From NCBI GenBank assembly GCA_047967505.1, contig CM106541.1: a stretch of DNA of 64,000 nt. One strand, given 5' to 3'. Each line of letters starts with the position of its first letter. Within the stretch, counting starts at the first letter, position 1. This document shows positions 33,801 to 43,100 of this stretch, piece after piece. The stretch is from Dipteris shenzhenensis (taxonomy: Eukaryota; Polypodiophyta; Polypodiopsida; Gleicheniales). The position numbers were made by a program, and so were the translations under genes. The notes under the pieces are model-generated. The model saw nothing but the letters and a program-made list of their open reading frames with translations. It had not been told where the DNA came from and made no database searches.

Positions 33801-36800
33801 GAGGTAATCCGAAACTGGCCTACTCCTAAGAATGTTCATGATGTCCGCTCTTTTCTCGGATTGGCAAACTTCTACCATACAAAGGTCTATCAGTTTTCCG
33901 AAATCGCAGCTCCTATGTCCGAATTATTGAAAAGCATAGCAATTTTTCAGTGGCTTCCCGAAACAGAGTATAGTTTCCAACAACTCAAGCAAGCACTCAC
34001 TACCACACCAGTTATGGCTATTGCTGACCCAAATCTTCCATTTGAGGTCATGACCGACGCTTCCGACATCGCTACAGGAGCAGTCTTGATGCAAGAAGGC
34101 AGAGTTATTGCTTTTGACAGCCATAAACATTCTGATATCCAAACCCGATATCCAGTCTATGATAAGGAGTTTCTTGCTGTTGTACATGCTTATCGCTCTT
34201 GGAAACATTATCTCATGGGTGCCGACTCTGTGGTCAAGACAGACCATCACTCTCTCAAGTATATCTTTACTCAGCCAGTCATGAACGCTCGACAAGCACG
34301 CTGGGTTGAGTTTTTGGCCAACTTTCACATGACCATTGAGTACATACCAGGACTACGCAATGTAGTTGCAGATGCTCTCAGCAGGTTACCTCTAGCATCA
34401 GCCATGGTAATCTCTACATTATCTGTGGATGTTCCGAATTCATTCAAAGGAAAGTATTTCAATGATAAAGACTTCGGCACCGCAGTACATGTTCTTTCCA
34501 AAGATCAACCTTCGACTTCCGAACAGAAGATTTTCTCATCCTATTCTTATACGAACGACCTTCTGTATTATCAAGATCGCGTCTGTGTACCACATGACAA
34601 GGATGTTCGACGTCTTTTGTTAAAAGAGCATCATGTAGTTCCTTATGCTGCCCATCCAGGCATCAATAAGACTTATCGGTTACTCAGTGCAACATACTAC
34701 TGGCCTCAGATGAAAAGAGATGTCATCAACATGGTTACATCTTGCTTATCCTGTCAACAAATGAAAGCAAGTCGACGACTTCCAACAGGACTTCTTCAGC
34801 CTCTTCCAGTTCCAACTGAAAGGTGGGAAAGTATTTCCATGGATTTCATTACAACACTACCACGATCTTCCCGAGGTAACACTCAGATTATGGTAATTGT
34901 TGATCGATTGTCCAAAATGGCACACTTTGTTGCTTGCAAAAGCAGTGCACAGGCCCCGGACATAGCCAAACTCTTTATACAACACATTTTCCGACACCAT
35001 GGATTACCCAAGAATATCATATCCGACAGAGATCCTAAGTTTACCAGTCACTTCTGGATTTCCCTGTTCGAATCTTTGGATACTACTCTACTTTTCAGTT
35101 CAGCTTACCACCCAGAATCAGATGGACAGACTGAAAGAGTCAACCAAGTTCTGGAAGAAATGCTTCGACATTATGTTCAGTCACGCCTCGCAGCCTGGGA
35201 AGAGTATCTACCACTCCTCGAGTTTGCTTATAATAACTCTTTCCATAGTGCCATCAGCATGACTCCATTCCAAGCAGCTTATGGACACACTCTGATTGTA
35301 CCAACAAATTTTGTACTTCAACATCGAGTGGCCCTAGCTGATCAACTGGTTCAAGAAATGCAAGACATTCTACTGCAAGTCAGGGATCATATGCGAAAAG
35401 CGCAAGAGCGGTATCAACGGTCTGCCAACAAACATAGACGTCACCTGGAATTTAACACTGGTGACATGGTGCTATTATTTGTAGCCCCACATCGCTATAA
35501 GACGGTTAAGTCTGTGTTTCCTAAGTTGCGACCAAGATACTATGGACCTTTCCGGATCGTCAAGAAAAATTCACCTTTAAGTTATAAATTGGAATTACCA
35601 CCATCATGGGGTAAAATCCATCCAACATTTCATATTTCTTAGCTAAAGAGGTACATTCCAGGCGATGAAGCAGTTCCTCCTGCAGGTGATTATGTCCCAG
35701 AAATCGAAGACGATTATGTTCTCCTTATTCCTGAGCGTATTCTGGACCATCGACAGCGAGAGACTCGACATCGACTTATCACGGAATTCCTTGTTCTTTG
35801 GCGAGATCTGGACGACTCCGACGCTACTTGGCAGTCCGATGAAGACTTACAGCAGTACCCTGATCTATTACAGCAGTATTTTCAGCATCTACCATGATAT
35901 TTTCTACATCGGTTCATTATCTCCACCAGGGTCTTCTTTTGAGTGGGAGGGGATGTCACGATCTGTGATGTATTCCTTTCTCTTTCTAGACTTATGGATG
36001 GTTTAATGAATGGACACTTGTGGAAAGGTATGACCTTTCGACGGGACACTTGCCCTTTCGGCGGGACACTCCCTAATGAGGCATAACCCTTCACAAGAGA
36101 CATTCTAATGAAGAGACATTCCTATTGTAATGTACCCTCTCATCAAGGGTCACACCCTTCACAAGGGGTACACACCTCTTCATGCACATACCCTTTGGAG
36201 TTCACACCTTTTCATGTGTGACTCTTCACTCTCTATATAAGAGAGGCCAAATTGTATGGATGACAAACACATCCACCCTACAGACATTCAAGCAATATCA
36301 TTATTCCTTTGCTCTCTGCTATCTCAGTCTCTTTTCTGTTCCTTAGCACAGTTCTAAATATAGTAAATCTAGGATTTCTTACATATGTTGTAAGGCAATA
36401 GCCTCTAGGACCTAAAGGCTATGATATGCTTGCATATGCATTATGGCTCATGCAATCTGTCAGTTGATCTGGAGTGTTTTATTCTGAAGAGACATTACTC
36501 ACAAGTCAGTGCTGAGCTCATCATTTTCAATTTGACAATAACATGTATGTTATATAGGCATGCTGCTACTATCATTTATGTTCTATCTACTTCCAGGCAT
36601 GTATTATGCCTGCTTTTACAGCATATGCAGACTGGATCTGTAAAAAGGTTATTCCCAGACTAGATCTGGTTGGTAAGTTCCCAAATCTAGTTGGTCATTT
36701 ATAGGAGCCCTAGCCTATAAAAAGGGACTTCAGTCCTCATTCAGCCCAGAGCAGCCTCAGCAACAACCAGCCTCTCCTTAGCAACCACCATAGCTTCTCC

Positions 36801-39800
36801 ATATTTTCCGTGCTCGTGTGAAAGCAACCTTGGCACAATCAGCCTAGCAGCCACCATAGCCTCTCCATATAGAGTGCTTATGTGAGAGCAGTTCTCAGCA
36901 TCAGTCATTGCCACATTCATCCATAAGTTCGTAATGCTAGCCTCTTACAGTCCGTAGATTCAGCCTCTCCATTGAAGACACCACTTCATTGATTGAGGGA
37001 AGCCAACAATTGCATTCAGTGGTCCATTGGTGTTTGTCAAGGCCAATCAGAACAAAGACGTTGCTTAGCACACTCTCGGTCTTCCACTGTGTTACAGTTG
37101 TGTGCATGATGTGATGAGTCTTACGCATGACAACATTATATGTGAGAGTTTTATATACCTTTGTAAGACTAGAATAAGTCCAATCATACAAATTTAGATT
37201 TTTTGTTGTTCTAAAGACCAAAAATCTACACAGAAAATAAAAGGGAAAATGAAAGAGAAGAAAAAAGAGGTAAACAAAAACTTTTATGAAAAACAAAAGG
37301 AAGGCATACTTAGCAAGCAAAGCAACACTTATGTCATCATCACTACCCAAGCATAAGCAGCTATACTGGGTTTTTAAAGACCCACGGAGTTTCTTTGCAA
37401 TAGTTTATGTTCTCTATAAGCTCACATGCATGTGGCTAATTATTTCTGTGTGCTCTCCCCTTGCACCCATAAAAATCATATCGTACCTCTGACACCTCTA
37501 AAGCTTAAGAGGTGTTGGAGGTTATGGTCTAGTGTATGCCTCTAGCAATTGTAGTCACGATGAAGCACTTCTTCTTCTTAAGATTATGACTATCAAAGAA
37601 CTTGGGCAGGTATGCCTCAAAGTTGCCCTTCTTCATGGATCTGTATTTCATGACTTTCTCCTTGCCTTGACATTAGTGTTACCCCTATTCTCTAAAGGAG
37701 CAGTGAATGCCTTTCCTTCTTTGCTATACTTGTCGTTCTTGTATAGCTAGAGGTCAAACTCATGCACACTCACACACACCCACCCGCCTCAACCCCATTG
37801 GCCTAACATCCCACTGATGTTAGAATCATTGATGTCTTCAAATGTTAATGGCTCCAACCTTCTCTAAATCATAAGTCTATGAAAGACTTTGGGAATTGAT
37901 ACAAGACAACCATAGCTAGAGCCTCAGACTTGATTCCCAAAACTGCCCCTACTCCTAGCCTGTCGTAGATAGTCAGCAAATGCTAAGATAGAATTCCCCA
38001 TGCCAAGTGAGTTACGAGTATATAGCTTAATGGCCTATGTCAGGTTCACTCTCTCACTGCCACCCTAGCTCGTAGATGTCTTAGCATGCCTGGATGTTAC
38101 ATATGAGCAAATCTGCCCCCATATATGAAGGTTTTCTTGCTCTGTAAATATTCTCTGATGTACTTCCACAAATTTCAGTTTTTCTTTCAGGCGTGATGAG
38201 TTTGGGAAGAGTTGAAGGTCCCTTGTTTATAAGGATCCCACTGCAACCTAGAACACAATTGGCCATCTGTACTCCCCTATTCTATGACATTACGGTGTAA
38301 GAGATGAATACTGTAGCCAATAACGAGGCTGTACAACAGGCCCACTAGAGTCGGCCCAGATGGGTCAATTGATTGATCTATGTCAATTTGACCTGGTTGA
38401 TTTGACCAAACAAGGCCTACTAGTCAAATCAATTGATTGACGGACAAGTGTGGTCCCATGTCCCATACAGGGCCCGGAAAGAACTGCAGATGAGACCCCG
38501 ATGGGAAAAACCCTCCTTAACAACCTATCGTCGGTCCGCCCAATGGGTCTATATGGTATCCCTTGCTCGGGGCCGCCAGACAAGAGAGATTAGACTCGAG
38601 TGGAGAGGCTTCAAGTTCTCTTGCTTTTACAGATGATCCACAGTAAGCCCTCAATCCCACATCAGATAATCCAAACTGTGAGTTCGGAGTACCCCACTAC
38701 ACAGCTTAATTCAGCATTCTAGGTTATCACATATCTCTACCAAAATAGGGAGTATCTCTTGTACTACAAGGAAACGCAGGCTATCATGGTTGGCCCTATC
38801 TTCATCCATGGCTTTACTAGCTGAGGGTGACCAGAGGTGTTGGTATACACATACATGCAGATGGTTTGAGAGTCTAGGGCTCCACATAAACAAATTATCC
38901 CCCTTTCAGTACAGCATTGAGCCCCACTCTGTCTTGCTCACGTATCACGAGTGAACCAGGTTATTTGGGAGGATTTCTTGTTGGAGAAGTCACCTCCCCA
39001 TCTATAAGACCCTATATGAGGAGTGTGGGGGGCAGGTGGACTTGGGGTTAGGGTTGCCACATGGGCAACAATTTGGTTGCCATGTGGGCAGCATACGCAC
39101 AGGGAAAGTCTGAAGAGGGGGCTGCCACATGGGCAGCACCTCACAGCAAGAAAACCAAGAGATTTGGGGCTGCCACATGAGCAGCAAAGCAGGCTGCCAA
39201 GTGGGCAGCGCTACAGAGTTCATACCTGGCAGGTCAGAAGGTCTTGGAGGCCAGAAGATGTACGAACCTGCACAGATCTGCCACGCAAGCTCCTGCAGCA
39301 CTATGGCGGGTTTTTGGGCAGATCTAGGAGCTTCGATCAAGGCCATGTGGATCATGGGAGCCTACCACAGAAGTACAGAACCTGGAAATGGTCAGAACAA
39401 AGGTGGGATGAAGGCGAGACATGTACAGCAGATAGGCCCCTGTATGGACAGGGTTTTGGGGCAGAAATGGGCCCCCACCAGGGGCTGGGGCAGCCTGGGC
39501 CAGTGGCTAGTGGCCACGTGGCCAGGCGGGCCAGCAAGGGGCAGCAAGTAGGCTGCCTACTGGTCAGCCAAAAAGACCAGGGCAGTTGGATTCGCAGACA
39601 GCATGGGTCAGCCACTAGGGCTGGCAAAGTCTGCCAGCCAACCCAGTGGATCAGCCAGCAAGAGGGGCATCCAGCCCTATAAAGAGGGAGCAGGAGCCCC
39701 TTGGGCTCATTATTCATTCAGTTCTGGGCTTAGACCTGAACACACAGCAGCAGGAGAAGCCCAGCAAATCCAGGAGCAGATTGGAGCTGACACAGCCTGC

Positions 39801-42636
39801 CTCAACATCCTCTTCAGGAGCACAGAAGGTGCAGCAAGGGGGTGGCTGGAGCAGTAGACAAAGAGCTCACAAAGAGGGCATCCTTGGCTGTCTTTTAGGG
39901 CAGCAAGGTGATCACGATATTCATCCAGAGTTGCAGGATTGAGTGCAGCTAGGAGCAGGGCACAGCCAGCCAGAAGGGCTTCCAAAGAGACTGAAGGAGG
40001 TGGCAAAGACCTGCAGACAAAGAGCCAGGAAGAGCTGCACACTTGGCTGTCCTCCAAGGCAGCAAGGTACAAGGATCAACGGAGCAGACTGTAGCAGTGG
40101 AGCAGCAAAGCTTGGAACATACATCTAAGAGGACCAAGGGAGCTGTGTACTACATACATAGCTCGAGGAAGGCTTACACACTTGGCTGTCATCCAGGACA
40201 ACAATGTACAGGGAACAGGAGAAGCTTGCGCCTCACCATTGGATGCACATCAGGGCAGCAAGTAGGTCAAGCCTTCTATGCATTCACTACCTCACATGTA
40301 GCTGTCTGGAAGGATAGCTTGGTGATGTGTTTGTCGGCACAGGTGACTGAAGTCTACAGAAGCACACGGGCTCAGGGATCTAGTAGTGCCAAGAAGATAG
40401 TGGGACAACTTTTGGTAAGGTCAGAGGACCAAGGTTTGGTGCAACCGGACACAAATATATTTTGTTGCTTCTATATCTCTTAGAGCACTATCTATTTACT
40501 AGTCTGCACACATGTATGTTTGAGTACACATAAGTAAAGAAGTTTTGGATTCCATAGTTAAACACTTCTGTGTGTAAATCTTGGGATGCTCTATCAGTCT
40601 TTCGCTTAGCGGGATGCCCTCTATAGGGATAATTTCTAACATCTCTTACAACTACACACATTCAGGACATGGTTGGCACCTAGCTAGCTTCCTATGATTC
40701 TCAACTTCTACAAAGACAACTGCCTACAGATTTCAGCAGAGGGCTTCATTGATCCACCAAGATACACATGGATCCATCTCCCCCACTCCTTGAGGATATC
40801 GATCGGGTAGTTCCACGTTTCATCACATCGACTTCACATTGAGAGTGGACAGGCTGAGGGCATACCAGAGAGGGCTGCATCTGCACTTTATGTGATCAGC
40901 ACGAGATCCAGTCAAAAGGGCACTTCGCTTTTAGATGCACTGTATACTATGAGATCCGAGGGTGCTATCACTATCTCTTCATATCCATGTCAAAAATGCC
41001 TCACGATTCTCATCCATGAGCCCATCCAGCATAGGGGGCATTTGCTCAAGGCACACACGCGAGATCAAAGCGTACAACCAGACTCTACTCACAACACGAT
41101 CACTGAGTTTTTCCAGCCAGATAGCATAGACCAGCAAGGCTCAGAGCGAGAGACACGGCAGACGCAGCAGTAGGTTGAGGTACAGATTAGACCAGGGGGC
41201 CTTCCCTCCATGCTCAGCAGATCAGAGGCATGGCCAACAGGAGTGACCGTGGCACTTGTTCGATGCAGGACCACGGCAGACCACACAAACCGACAAAGGT
41301 TAGCACCCTATCATTGGCTTCAAGCCACCCCAGCCTCGTACATCGTCAACCCCCTCTTAGGCTTCACCTCTCCGCCAGCTTCCAGATGATCATTACAGTG
41401 CTATCAGCTTCCATCTTCTCCATGAGCTCAGAGATTTCTCTTTGTATATTGGTATCTTTATGATTATGGCTATTCTGTATTCATCATGGGTGTTGACGCC
41501 CACTTAGAGGCTCCATCCTATTAGCTCATTGTATCAAGTTCTTTCAGTCTCATAGACCCTTCGGACTTTCAAGGACTTTTGATAACTTTCTTTCTTTCTT
41601 TCTTCCTCTTTTGCCGTTGCAAAAATAAGATAATCGGTTACGCTCTATTTTGAAATGAAAGATGACAGAAAATTAGATTCCAACGCTCAACAATGGACAT
41701 CAGCGCTTCAATGAGCAATTTGATTCTAGCTATAGTATCCAAGCTGTCAGAAGTGACCTATCTTGCTATACCTGCAAGACTGATTTTAGAGGCGGTTGCC
41801 GCAAGGTTAGACACGTAAAGGCAGATCTGGTTGCAAGAGCTGAAGGTTAGAAGCATTGACGGGTATATAATCTTCTAGCCTAGCTGCCTGACAAGATGGC
41901 CTAACCAGCTAGTGCCGTCACTGGTGGGCCATGGCCAACTAACTGGCCCTGACTAGTTCATGAGGCTGGCAGGGCACATGTTGGTCGCATCATTTTGAAA
42001 CCTTTAACTGAACTTAGATTCCGAGTTTCAACATGTAACTAAAAGAGATCTTCGTCTCATCTAGCTGTAATCAGAAACTTGTTACTAGTCTACTCGATCT
42101 GTGAACTGCAACTAACACTGAAATGGATTACTCTTAAAAGGTGTAGGTATCGACTCCGTACCCTGCATTGAAGATTATGGGCGGTAAAAGGTAGATGAAG
42201 AACAACTCCTCGTCAAACTGCAGTACATGAGAGTTGCTGCCTTGAGTGGTAATTAAAACCATCACTCCAGCGAATAGCCCCTGTGGCAATCACAGAACGG
42301 TTGGTAGGCATGCGTGGATGCAGAGCTCTGAACTTTAAAATGTAAACATACGGTAAACAGAATTGTATAGTACTAATACAGCTGACCGTTACAGTCTACG
42401 GCATCCGTTTAAGACAAGATGATCACCAGAACAAGCGCCGTGATTGATTCGTTCATCCATCGGCTCTCTTCAAGTAGATGGCCGACAAGCATGCAAGCGC
42501 AAAGAAGAGTGACCATCAACGTGATCGCCACCACTAAAGAGTGATCAGTGGTATCGCCCAGATTGAGCTTAAGCAGTAGTTCCCTAGGGGGACCCGTGTA
42601 GCTCTCCAATGGAGCGGCTGTGAGGTTGGAGTCCAT
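21836..42636 (-). CDS. NHX: NHX-type Na+(K+)/H+ exchanger, exons 1-7 (partial, gene continues beyond the window)
   Basis: Minus-strand exons are 42,427-42,636, 42,162-42,280, 22,837-22,934, 22,589-22,648, 22,415-22,461, 22,036-22,230 and 21,836-21,882. Phases agree at every join, giving about 258 residues. Exon 1 starts at ATG 42,636 (MDSNLTAAP) and holds [18 protein letters not shown]. Exon 2 holds the amiloride-binding segment FFIYLLPPI. Exon 3 holds [12 protein letters not shown], exon 5 ATDSVCTLQ, exon 6 [18 protein letters not shown] and the VVNDATSVV motif with the Asn-Asp pair of ion exchange, and exon 7 [13 protein letters not shown]. This is the class I (vacuolar type) signature; such proteins swap cytosolic Na+ or K+ for luminal H+. 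Splice sites are GT-AG except the exon 5 donor, which is GC. Introns 1 and 3-6 are 127-188 bp; intron 2 is 19,227 bp and full of retroelements. The C-terminal half is absent, so the gene either continues past a >21.8-kb intron 7 or is truncated. Confidence 0.88.
22219..22300. repeat. Partial duplication of the NHX exon 6 acceptor
   Basis: About 27 bases covering the exon 6 acceptor and the first coding bases (TCATCTTGATTAAGAACCT... on +) recur with two or three changes about 60 bases upstream in the gene's direction (22,273-22,300). The second acceptor AG is at 22,291-22,292. Confidence 0.75.
22921..23928. repeat. 504-bp tandem duplication spanning the NHX exon 3 acceptor and Copia debris
   Basis: Two direct units, 22,921-23,424 and 23,425-23,928, differ at about three positions that I could find. 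Each unit starts with the first 14 bases of NHX exon 3 (reverse complement) and its splice acceptor. Each ends in a fragment of a + strand Copia integrase ([20 protein letters not shown]). The near identity suggests a recent event. Confidence 0.9.
23320..24830 (+). pseudogene. Degenerate Copia pol fragment (IN end and RT) in NHX intron 2
   Basis: Plus-strand remnants appear in order: [20 protein letters not shown] (integrase end), [18 protein letters not shown] and [16 protein letters not shown] (junction region), [16 protein letters not shown] and [12 protein letters not shown] (RT, where YVDD has become HVDD). Frames are lost between the blocks. The first part is included in the 504-bp tandem duplication. 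It runs antisense to NHX. Confidence 0.75.
24845..25170 (-). pseudogene. Copia gag fragment (minus strand)
   Basis: Minus-strand reading gives [20 protein letters not shown] then [20 protein letters not shown], a typical plant Copia gag (UBN2-type) block. It is separated by 7-8 bp from the Gypsy copy 2 LTR at 25,178, and no LTR of its own is visible. It may belong to a different Copia element from the + strand pol fragment beside it. Confidence 0.75.
26845..27481 (+). pseudogene. Gypsy copy 2 ORF0, start lost and one stop
   Basis: The block [18 protein letters not shown] to [18 protein letters not shown] is preserved. The homologous start ATG is removed by a short deletion (AAAGCATAATAATTC at about 26,840). 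A TAA replaces the Glu codon in the proline-rich part near 27,225. The terminal TAG overlapping the gag ATG (27,465) is kept. Compared with copy 3, differences in the conserved block are mostly silent (see findings). Confidence 0.75.
27465..28217 (+). pseudogene. Gypsy copy 2 gag fragment
   Basis: It opens at ATG 27,465 ([18 protein letters not shown]). The retrotransposon gag domain follows ([49 protein letters not shown]). An Arg codon CGA has become TGA at 28,086-28,088. Reading continues in phase to about 28,217, where homology ends. Confidence 0.8.
28218..28903. other. No gene recognised (NHX intron 2)
   Basis: Unassigned sequence lies between Gypsy copies 2 and 3. No domain or tRNA-like structure was seen. 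The stretch ACATATACCCTTGTAAGACTAG near 28,396 has a near match at about 37,150 on the other side of Gypsy copy 3, so both flanks may be parts of older repeats. Confidence 0.4.
28904..29333 (+). repeat. 5' LTR of Gypsy copy 3
   Basis: It runs TGTCACGATC...TTTCTTACA, 430 bp. Inside are short direct repeats of a CTTTCGACGGGACACTTG-type unit and, near the end, a TATATAA box that would drive transcription of the element. Confidence 0.93.
29184..29190 (+). promoter_or_regulatory. TATA box in the Gypsy 5' LTR
   Basis: TATATAA in the context CACTCTCTATATAAGAGAGG, about 145 bases from the LTR end. The same box is at 36,234-36,240 in the 3' LTR and in the LTR of copy 2. Transcription would start some 25-30 bases downstream by family rule; not tested. 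Confidence 0.65.
29335..29346 (+). other. Primer-binding site of Gypsy copy 3
   Basis: TGGTATCAGAGC begins one base after the LTR and is complementary to the 3' end of initiator tRNA-Met. Confidence 0.85.
29980..30200 (+). promoter_or_regulatory. GTAC-dense segment of the Gypsy leader
   Basis: I count 13 GTAC tetramers in about 220 bases, including five in a row in CCGTACAGGCCGTACAGCCT-type repeats. It lies between the primer-binding site and ORF0. The leader of copy 2 has a weaker version (about 26,285-26,440). Similar clusters occur in the LINE leaders. Function unknown. Confidence 0.5.
30614..31258 (+). CDS. ORF0: unknown protein encoded upstream of gag in the chromovirus
   Basis: This 214-residue ORF starts at ATG 30,614 and ends with TAG 31,256-31,258, overlapping the gag start (ATG 31,245) by 14 bases in another frame. 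I do not recognise its family. Residues of about 28-100 form a conserved aromatic block ([35 protein letters not shown]). The rest is rich in Pro, Ser and Tyr ([18 protein letters not shown]). No transmembrane segment, zinc motif or catalytic signature is evident. All three copies in the window keep it between leader and gag. Chromoviruses usually have one gag-pol ORF; an extra ORF before gag is known from Ogre elements of the Tat lineage, but this element has an integrase-linked chromodomain. It may be a gag accessory, RNA-binding or silencing-related protein; that is speculation. Confidence 0.7.
   Translation: METPGNSPGHSRTPQAPATTQYRVQIAQPAHFGAFASWVFCVTCPPSDLDHILYLLREAPQLHYFLSTVHVVFHETRRYPEHDIPQEFAVHFWREFYPSPSASPGYSPPPSAPRYPPLQGVPSPSQYLHPEGTPSLGYPPLPTAAPYPFSDPWTLLPTPVLSRAVTPFSESPVLPPTGPPLPDFHGWFHPASPAPSNMSNLREQPESSFRDGPN
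31245..35642 (+). CDS. Gypsy chromovirus gag-pol polyprotein
   Basis: The ORF has 1,465 codons from ATG 31,245 ([11 protein letters not shown]). Domains in order: retrotransposon gag (about residues 130-265), a zinc knuckle [13 protein letters not shown] near 367-380 (spacing C-x2-C-x3-H-x4-C), aspartic protease ([12 protein letters not shown] near 450), RT ([28 protein letters not shown], and catalytic YLDD at 33,609-33,620, about residue 789), RNase H ([13 protein letters not shown] near 938), the integrase HHCC zinc region ([11 protein letters not shown]...CLSCQQMK) and the integrase core ([23 protein letters not shown] carrying D, D and E). It ends FHIS followed by TAG at 35,640-35,642, where copy 1 has a Trp codon. 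Confidence 0.93.
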   Translation: MVQTRAQVRAFLTGISDMSHRSREASPEIKESSPKKTPEGNTQSESLLQLQISQLQDSISDLVQKVQQLQDSRSPAHTGDDVTQPDDDADSFPPEVENTELHTLYRLLQASKTKRLDVKLPEAYTGQRNRRTVDQWLAKMRMYFDTVDLTEGKKIALAASLLKDTAFLWWQRRLKDGKSVLTWERFEHVLRKQFVPANADFQARSKLRQLEQTGSLSSYISQFTTLVLEIDGLTEDDRLHAFISGLQPSLRIDVLKANITTTDGAIAYAERITDFLNTGKQSATRTQNSPMAKGARPQENTKFRKNFGNQGQRQSQDPQKPQKSFAGFQQKHSPKDRVSSSSQSHYRQPQHKGAATDKKNNSSSKGLCTICTGDHRWFDCPKRPKQNSNMEPSTSPKEDATSAQDKKGKAVRMANTIHLSLASNPEPSLATQVLCVQGSIRGTTATILIDSGCSHNFLASSVVDKLRLTTSPSLMDYQIELANGTTFLCNTRIKNLSFRIQHYTDKLNFDIMPLSRYDVILGQQWLYDYDPSISFRSHTIQFVHQGKLIELTGSRDSPSTPVASALQVKKWVRKRQAKTSLLLVTAVEETPAKDPPEYLSQPFFQPYLDLFPQELPKQLPPRRPVDHPIELIPGSNPPSKPPYRVSHTQNEEIQRQVTELLDKGHIRPSRSPFGSPVLLVEKKNKSMRLCIDYRALNKLTIKNKYPLPRIDDLFDQLLHATQFSKIDLRSGYHQIRIREGDEYKTAFRTKYGHYECLVMPFGLNNAPATFMTLMNDIFRPFLDKFVIVYLDDILVFSRSLHEHKQHLHQVFEVLRANSLYINIEKSEFFKTQLEYLGHVISAQGISVDPKKVEVIRNWPTPKNVHDVRSFLGLANFYHTKVYQFSEIAAPMSELLKSIAIFQWLPETEYSFQQLKQALTTTPVMAIADPNLPFEVMTDASDIATGAVLMQEGRVIAFDSHKHSDIQTRYPVYDKEFLAVVHAYRSWKHYLMGADSVVKTDHHSLKYIFTQPVMNARQARWVEFLANFHMTIEYIPGLRNVVADALSRLPLASAMVISTLSVDVPNSFKGKYFNDKDFGTAVHVLSKDQPSTSEQKIFSSYSYTNDLLYYQDRVCVPHDKDVRRLLLKEHHVVPYAAHPGINKTYRLLSATYYWPQMKRDVINMVTSCLSCQQMKASRRLPTGLLQPLPVPTERWESISMDFITTLPRSSRGNTQIMVIVDRLSKMAHFVACKSSAQAPDIAKLFIQHIFRHHGLPKNIISDRDPKFTSHFWISLFESLDTTLLFSSAYHPESDGQTERVNQVLEEMLRHYVQSRLAAWEEYLPLLEFAYNNSFHSAISMTPFQAAYGHTLIVPTNFVLQHRVALADQLVQEMQDILLQVRDHMRKAQERYQRSANKHRRHLEFNTGDMVLLFVAPHRYKTVKSVFPKLRPRYYGPFRIVKKNSPLSYKLELPPSWGKIHPTFHIS
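35643..35899 (+). pseudogene. Chromodomain tail of the Gypsy polyprotein, cut off by a stop
   Basis: In phase with gag-pol, the sequence after the TAG continues for about 84 codons to TGA at 35,897-35,899. It contains a chromodomain-like block ([41 protein letters not shown]). In chromoviruses this domain tethers the integrase to chromatin and guides insertion. Here it would be made only by readthrough of the TAG. Confidence 0.75.
35940..35953 (+). other. Polypurine tract of Gypsy copy 3
   Basis: TGAGTGGGAGGGGA abuts the 3' LTR start and would prime plus-strand DNA synthesis. Confidence 0.8.
35954..36383 (+). repeat. 3' LTR of Gypsy copy 3
   Basis: 430 bp, matching the 5' LTR except for two substitutions seen by eye. 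It is followed by the target duplication TATGT. Confidence 0.93.
36389..38978. other. No gene recognised (NHX intron 2)
   Basis: About 2.6 kb with no supported coding region. A TATAAAAAGGG at about 36,715, followed by short CAGCC/CAGCAACA-rich repeats, resembles the promoter part of an old LTR. The short ORFs here show no domain. NHX intron 2 sequence continues through this stretch. Confidence 0.4.
38979..40641 (+). mobile_element. Solo LTR, same family as the Copia LTR at 12,547
   Basis: It runs from TGTTGGAGAAGTCACCTCCC to TTTCTAACA (1,663 bp) with no primer-binding site or internal region after it. The flanking five bases TTTCT and TCTCT are a near-perfect target duplication. It shares start, end and several internal blocks with the 1,003-bp LTR at 12,547. 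It is longer mainly through repeated units: the block CTTGGCTGTC...GGCAGCAAGGT recurs at about 39,893, 40,042 and 40,181. A solo LTR is expected from recombination between the two LTRs of one element. Confidence 0.75.
40642..42161. other. No gene recognised (NHX intron 2, exon-proximal end)
   Basis: Mixed-composition sequence lies between the solo LTR and NHX exon 2. No coherent coding frame, LTR pair or RNA gene was found. A short run of CTTT units occurs near 41,590. Confidence 0.4.
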
Positions 42637-43100
42637 GGTGGTGGCAAGGACAAAGACTCTGGTCTAACCAAGGAGAATGAATTGATGCGCTTCGAATGGA
42701 AGGGAAGCTAGAGCGAAGAGGAGATGCAGAGGCAAGCAGGGATGAAATGTGCAAGACCCATGTGAGATACAGCGAGATGGAGAGTTCAACCCATGATGGA
42801 GGCAAAGAGGGAATGGAAGGGGTGGAGGATGAGATGAAGTTGTAGGAGAGATGGGCGCTGGTGGGAATGGGGAGGGGCTATGAGAGATGAAGAGTGGAGG
42901 AATTCGTGTACGCAAACGAGTTCATAGCTTTGAGGTCGTTTGAGTTTTGGAGGTTTGACGATTGCGCAAAGGTCGGACTTTGCATCCCACAAGGTTCACT
43001 GTCTTGCACACAAATTTGCATAATTTTCTCACTCTTTTCCCAAAGAAAAGAGGCTTTATCGTGCATGTGAGCCTCCTCCCCTAGAGCCTAGAATCTTTTC
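42637..43100 (-). promoter_or_regulatory. Presumed 5' UTR and proximal promoter of NHX
   Basis: The NHX ATG (42,634-42,636) is preceded on the minus strand by CCACC, a good initiation context. The next 250 or so bases are C/T-rich on the minus strand, as is common in plant 5' leaders. I could not place a transcription start or a convincing TATA box. Confidence 0.35.

Larger units (their letters stand above)
28904..36383 (+). mobile_element. Full-length Ty3/Gypsy chromovirus, young
   Basis: The 7,480-bp element is bounded by 430-bp LTRs and an exact 5-bp target duplication TATGT (28,899-28,903 and 36,384-36,388). Order: LTR, primer-binding site, leader, ORF0, gag-pol, chromodomain, purine tract, LTR. 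The LTRs differ at only two positions by my reading, near 36,060 and 36,330 in the 3' copy. The main ORF is open for 1,465 codons. It sits in intron 2 of NHX, antisense to that gene. A single Trp-to-stop change before the chromodomain is the only obvious lesion. Confidence 0.93.

Noticed and set aside
28904-36383. Possible endogenous pararetrovirus instead of an LTR element
   Set aside because: LTRs, a tRNA-Met primer site, a 5-bp target duplication and an integrase with chromodomain establish a Ty3/Gypsy retrotransposon.
38383-38636. Short frames on both strands (for example [13 protein letters not shown])
   Set aside because: No domain and no conserved neighbour; could be part of an old repeat, not supportable as genes.
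39002-40483. Several frames of 60-219 codons within the solo LTR
   Set aside because: They lie inside an LTR and follow its internal repeats; LTRs of this family do not encode proteins and the relative at 12,547 does not keep the frames.
42664-43066. Minus-strand frames upstream of NHX exon 1 (Ser/Pro/His-rich)
   Set aside because: Low-complexity composition, overlapping frames and position fit a C/T-rich 5' leader or promoter, not a separate gene.
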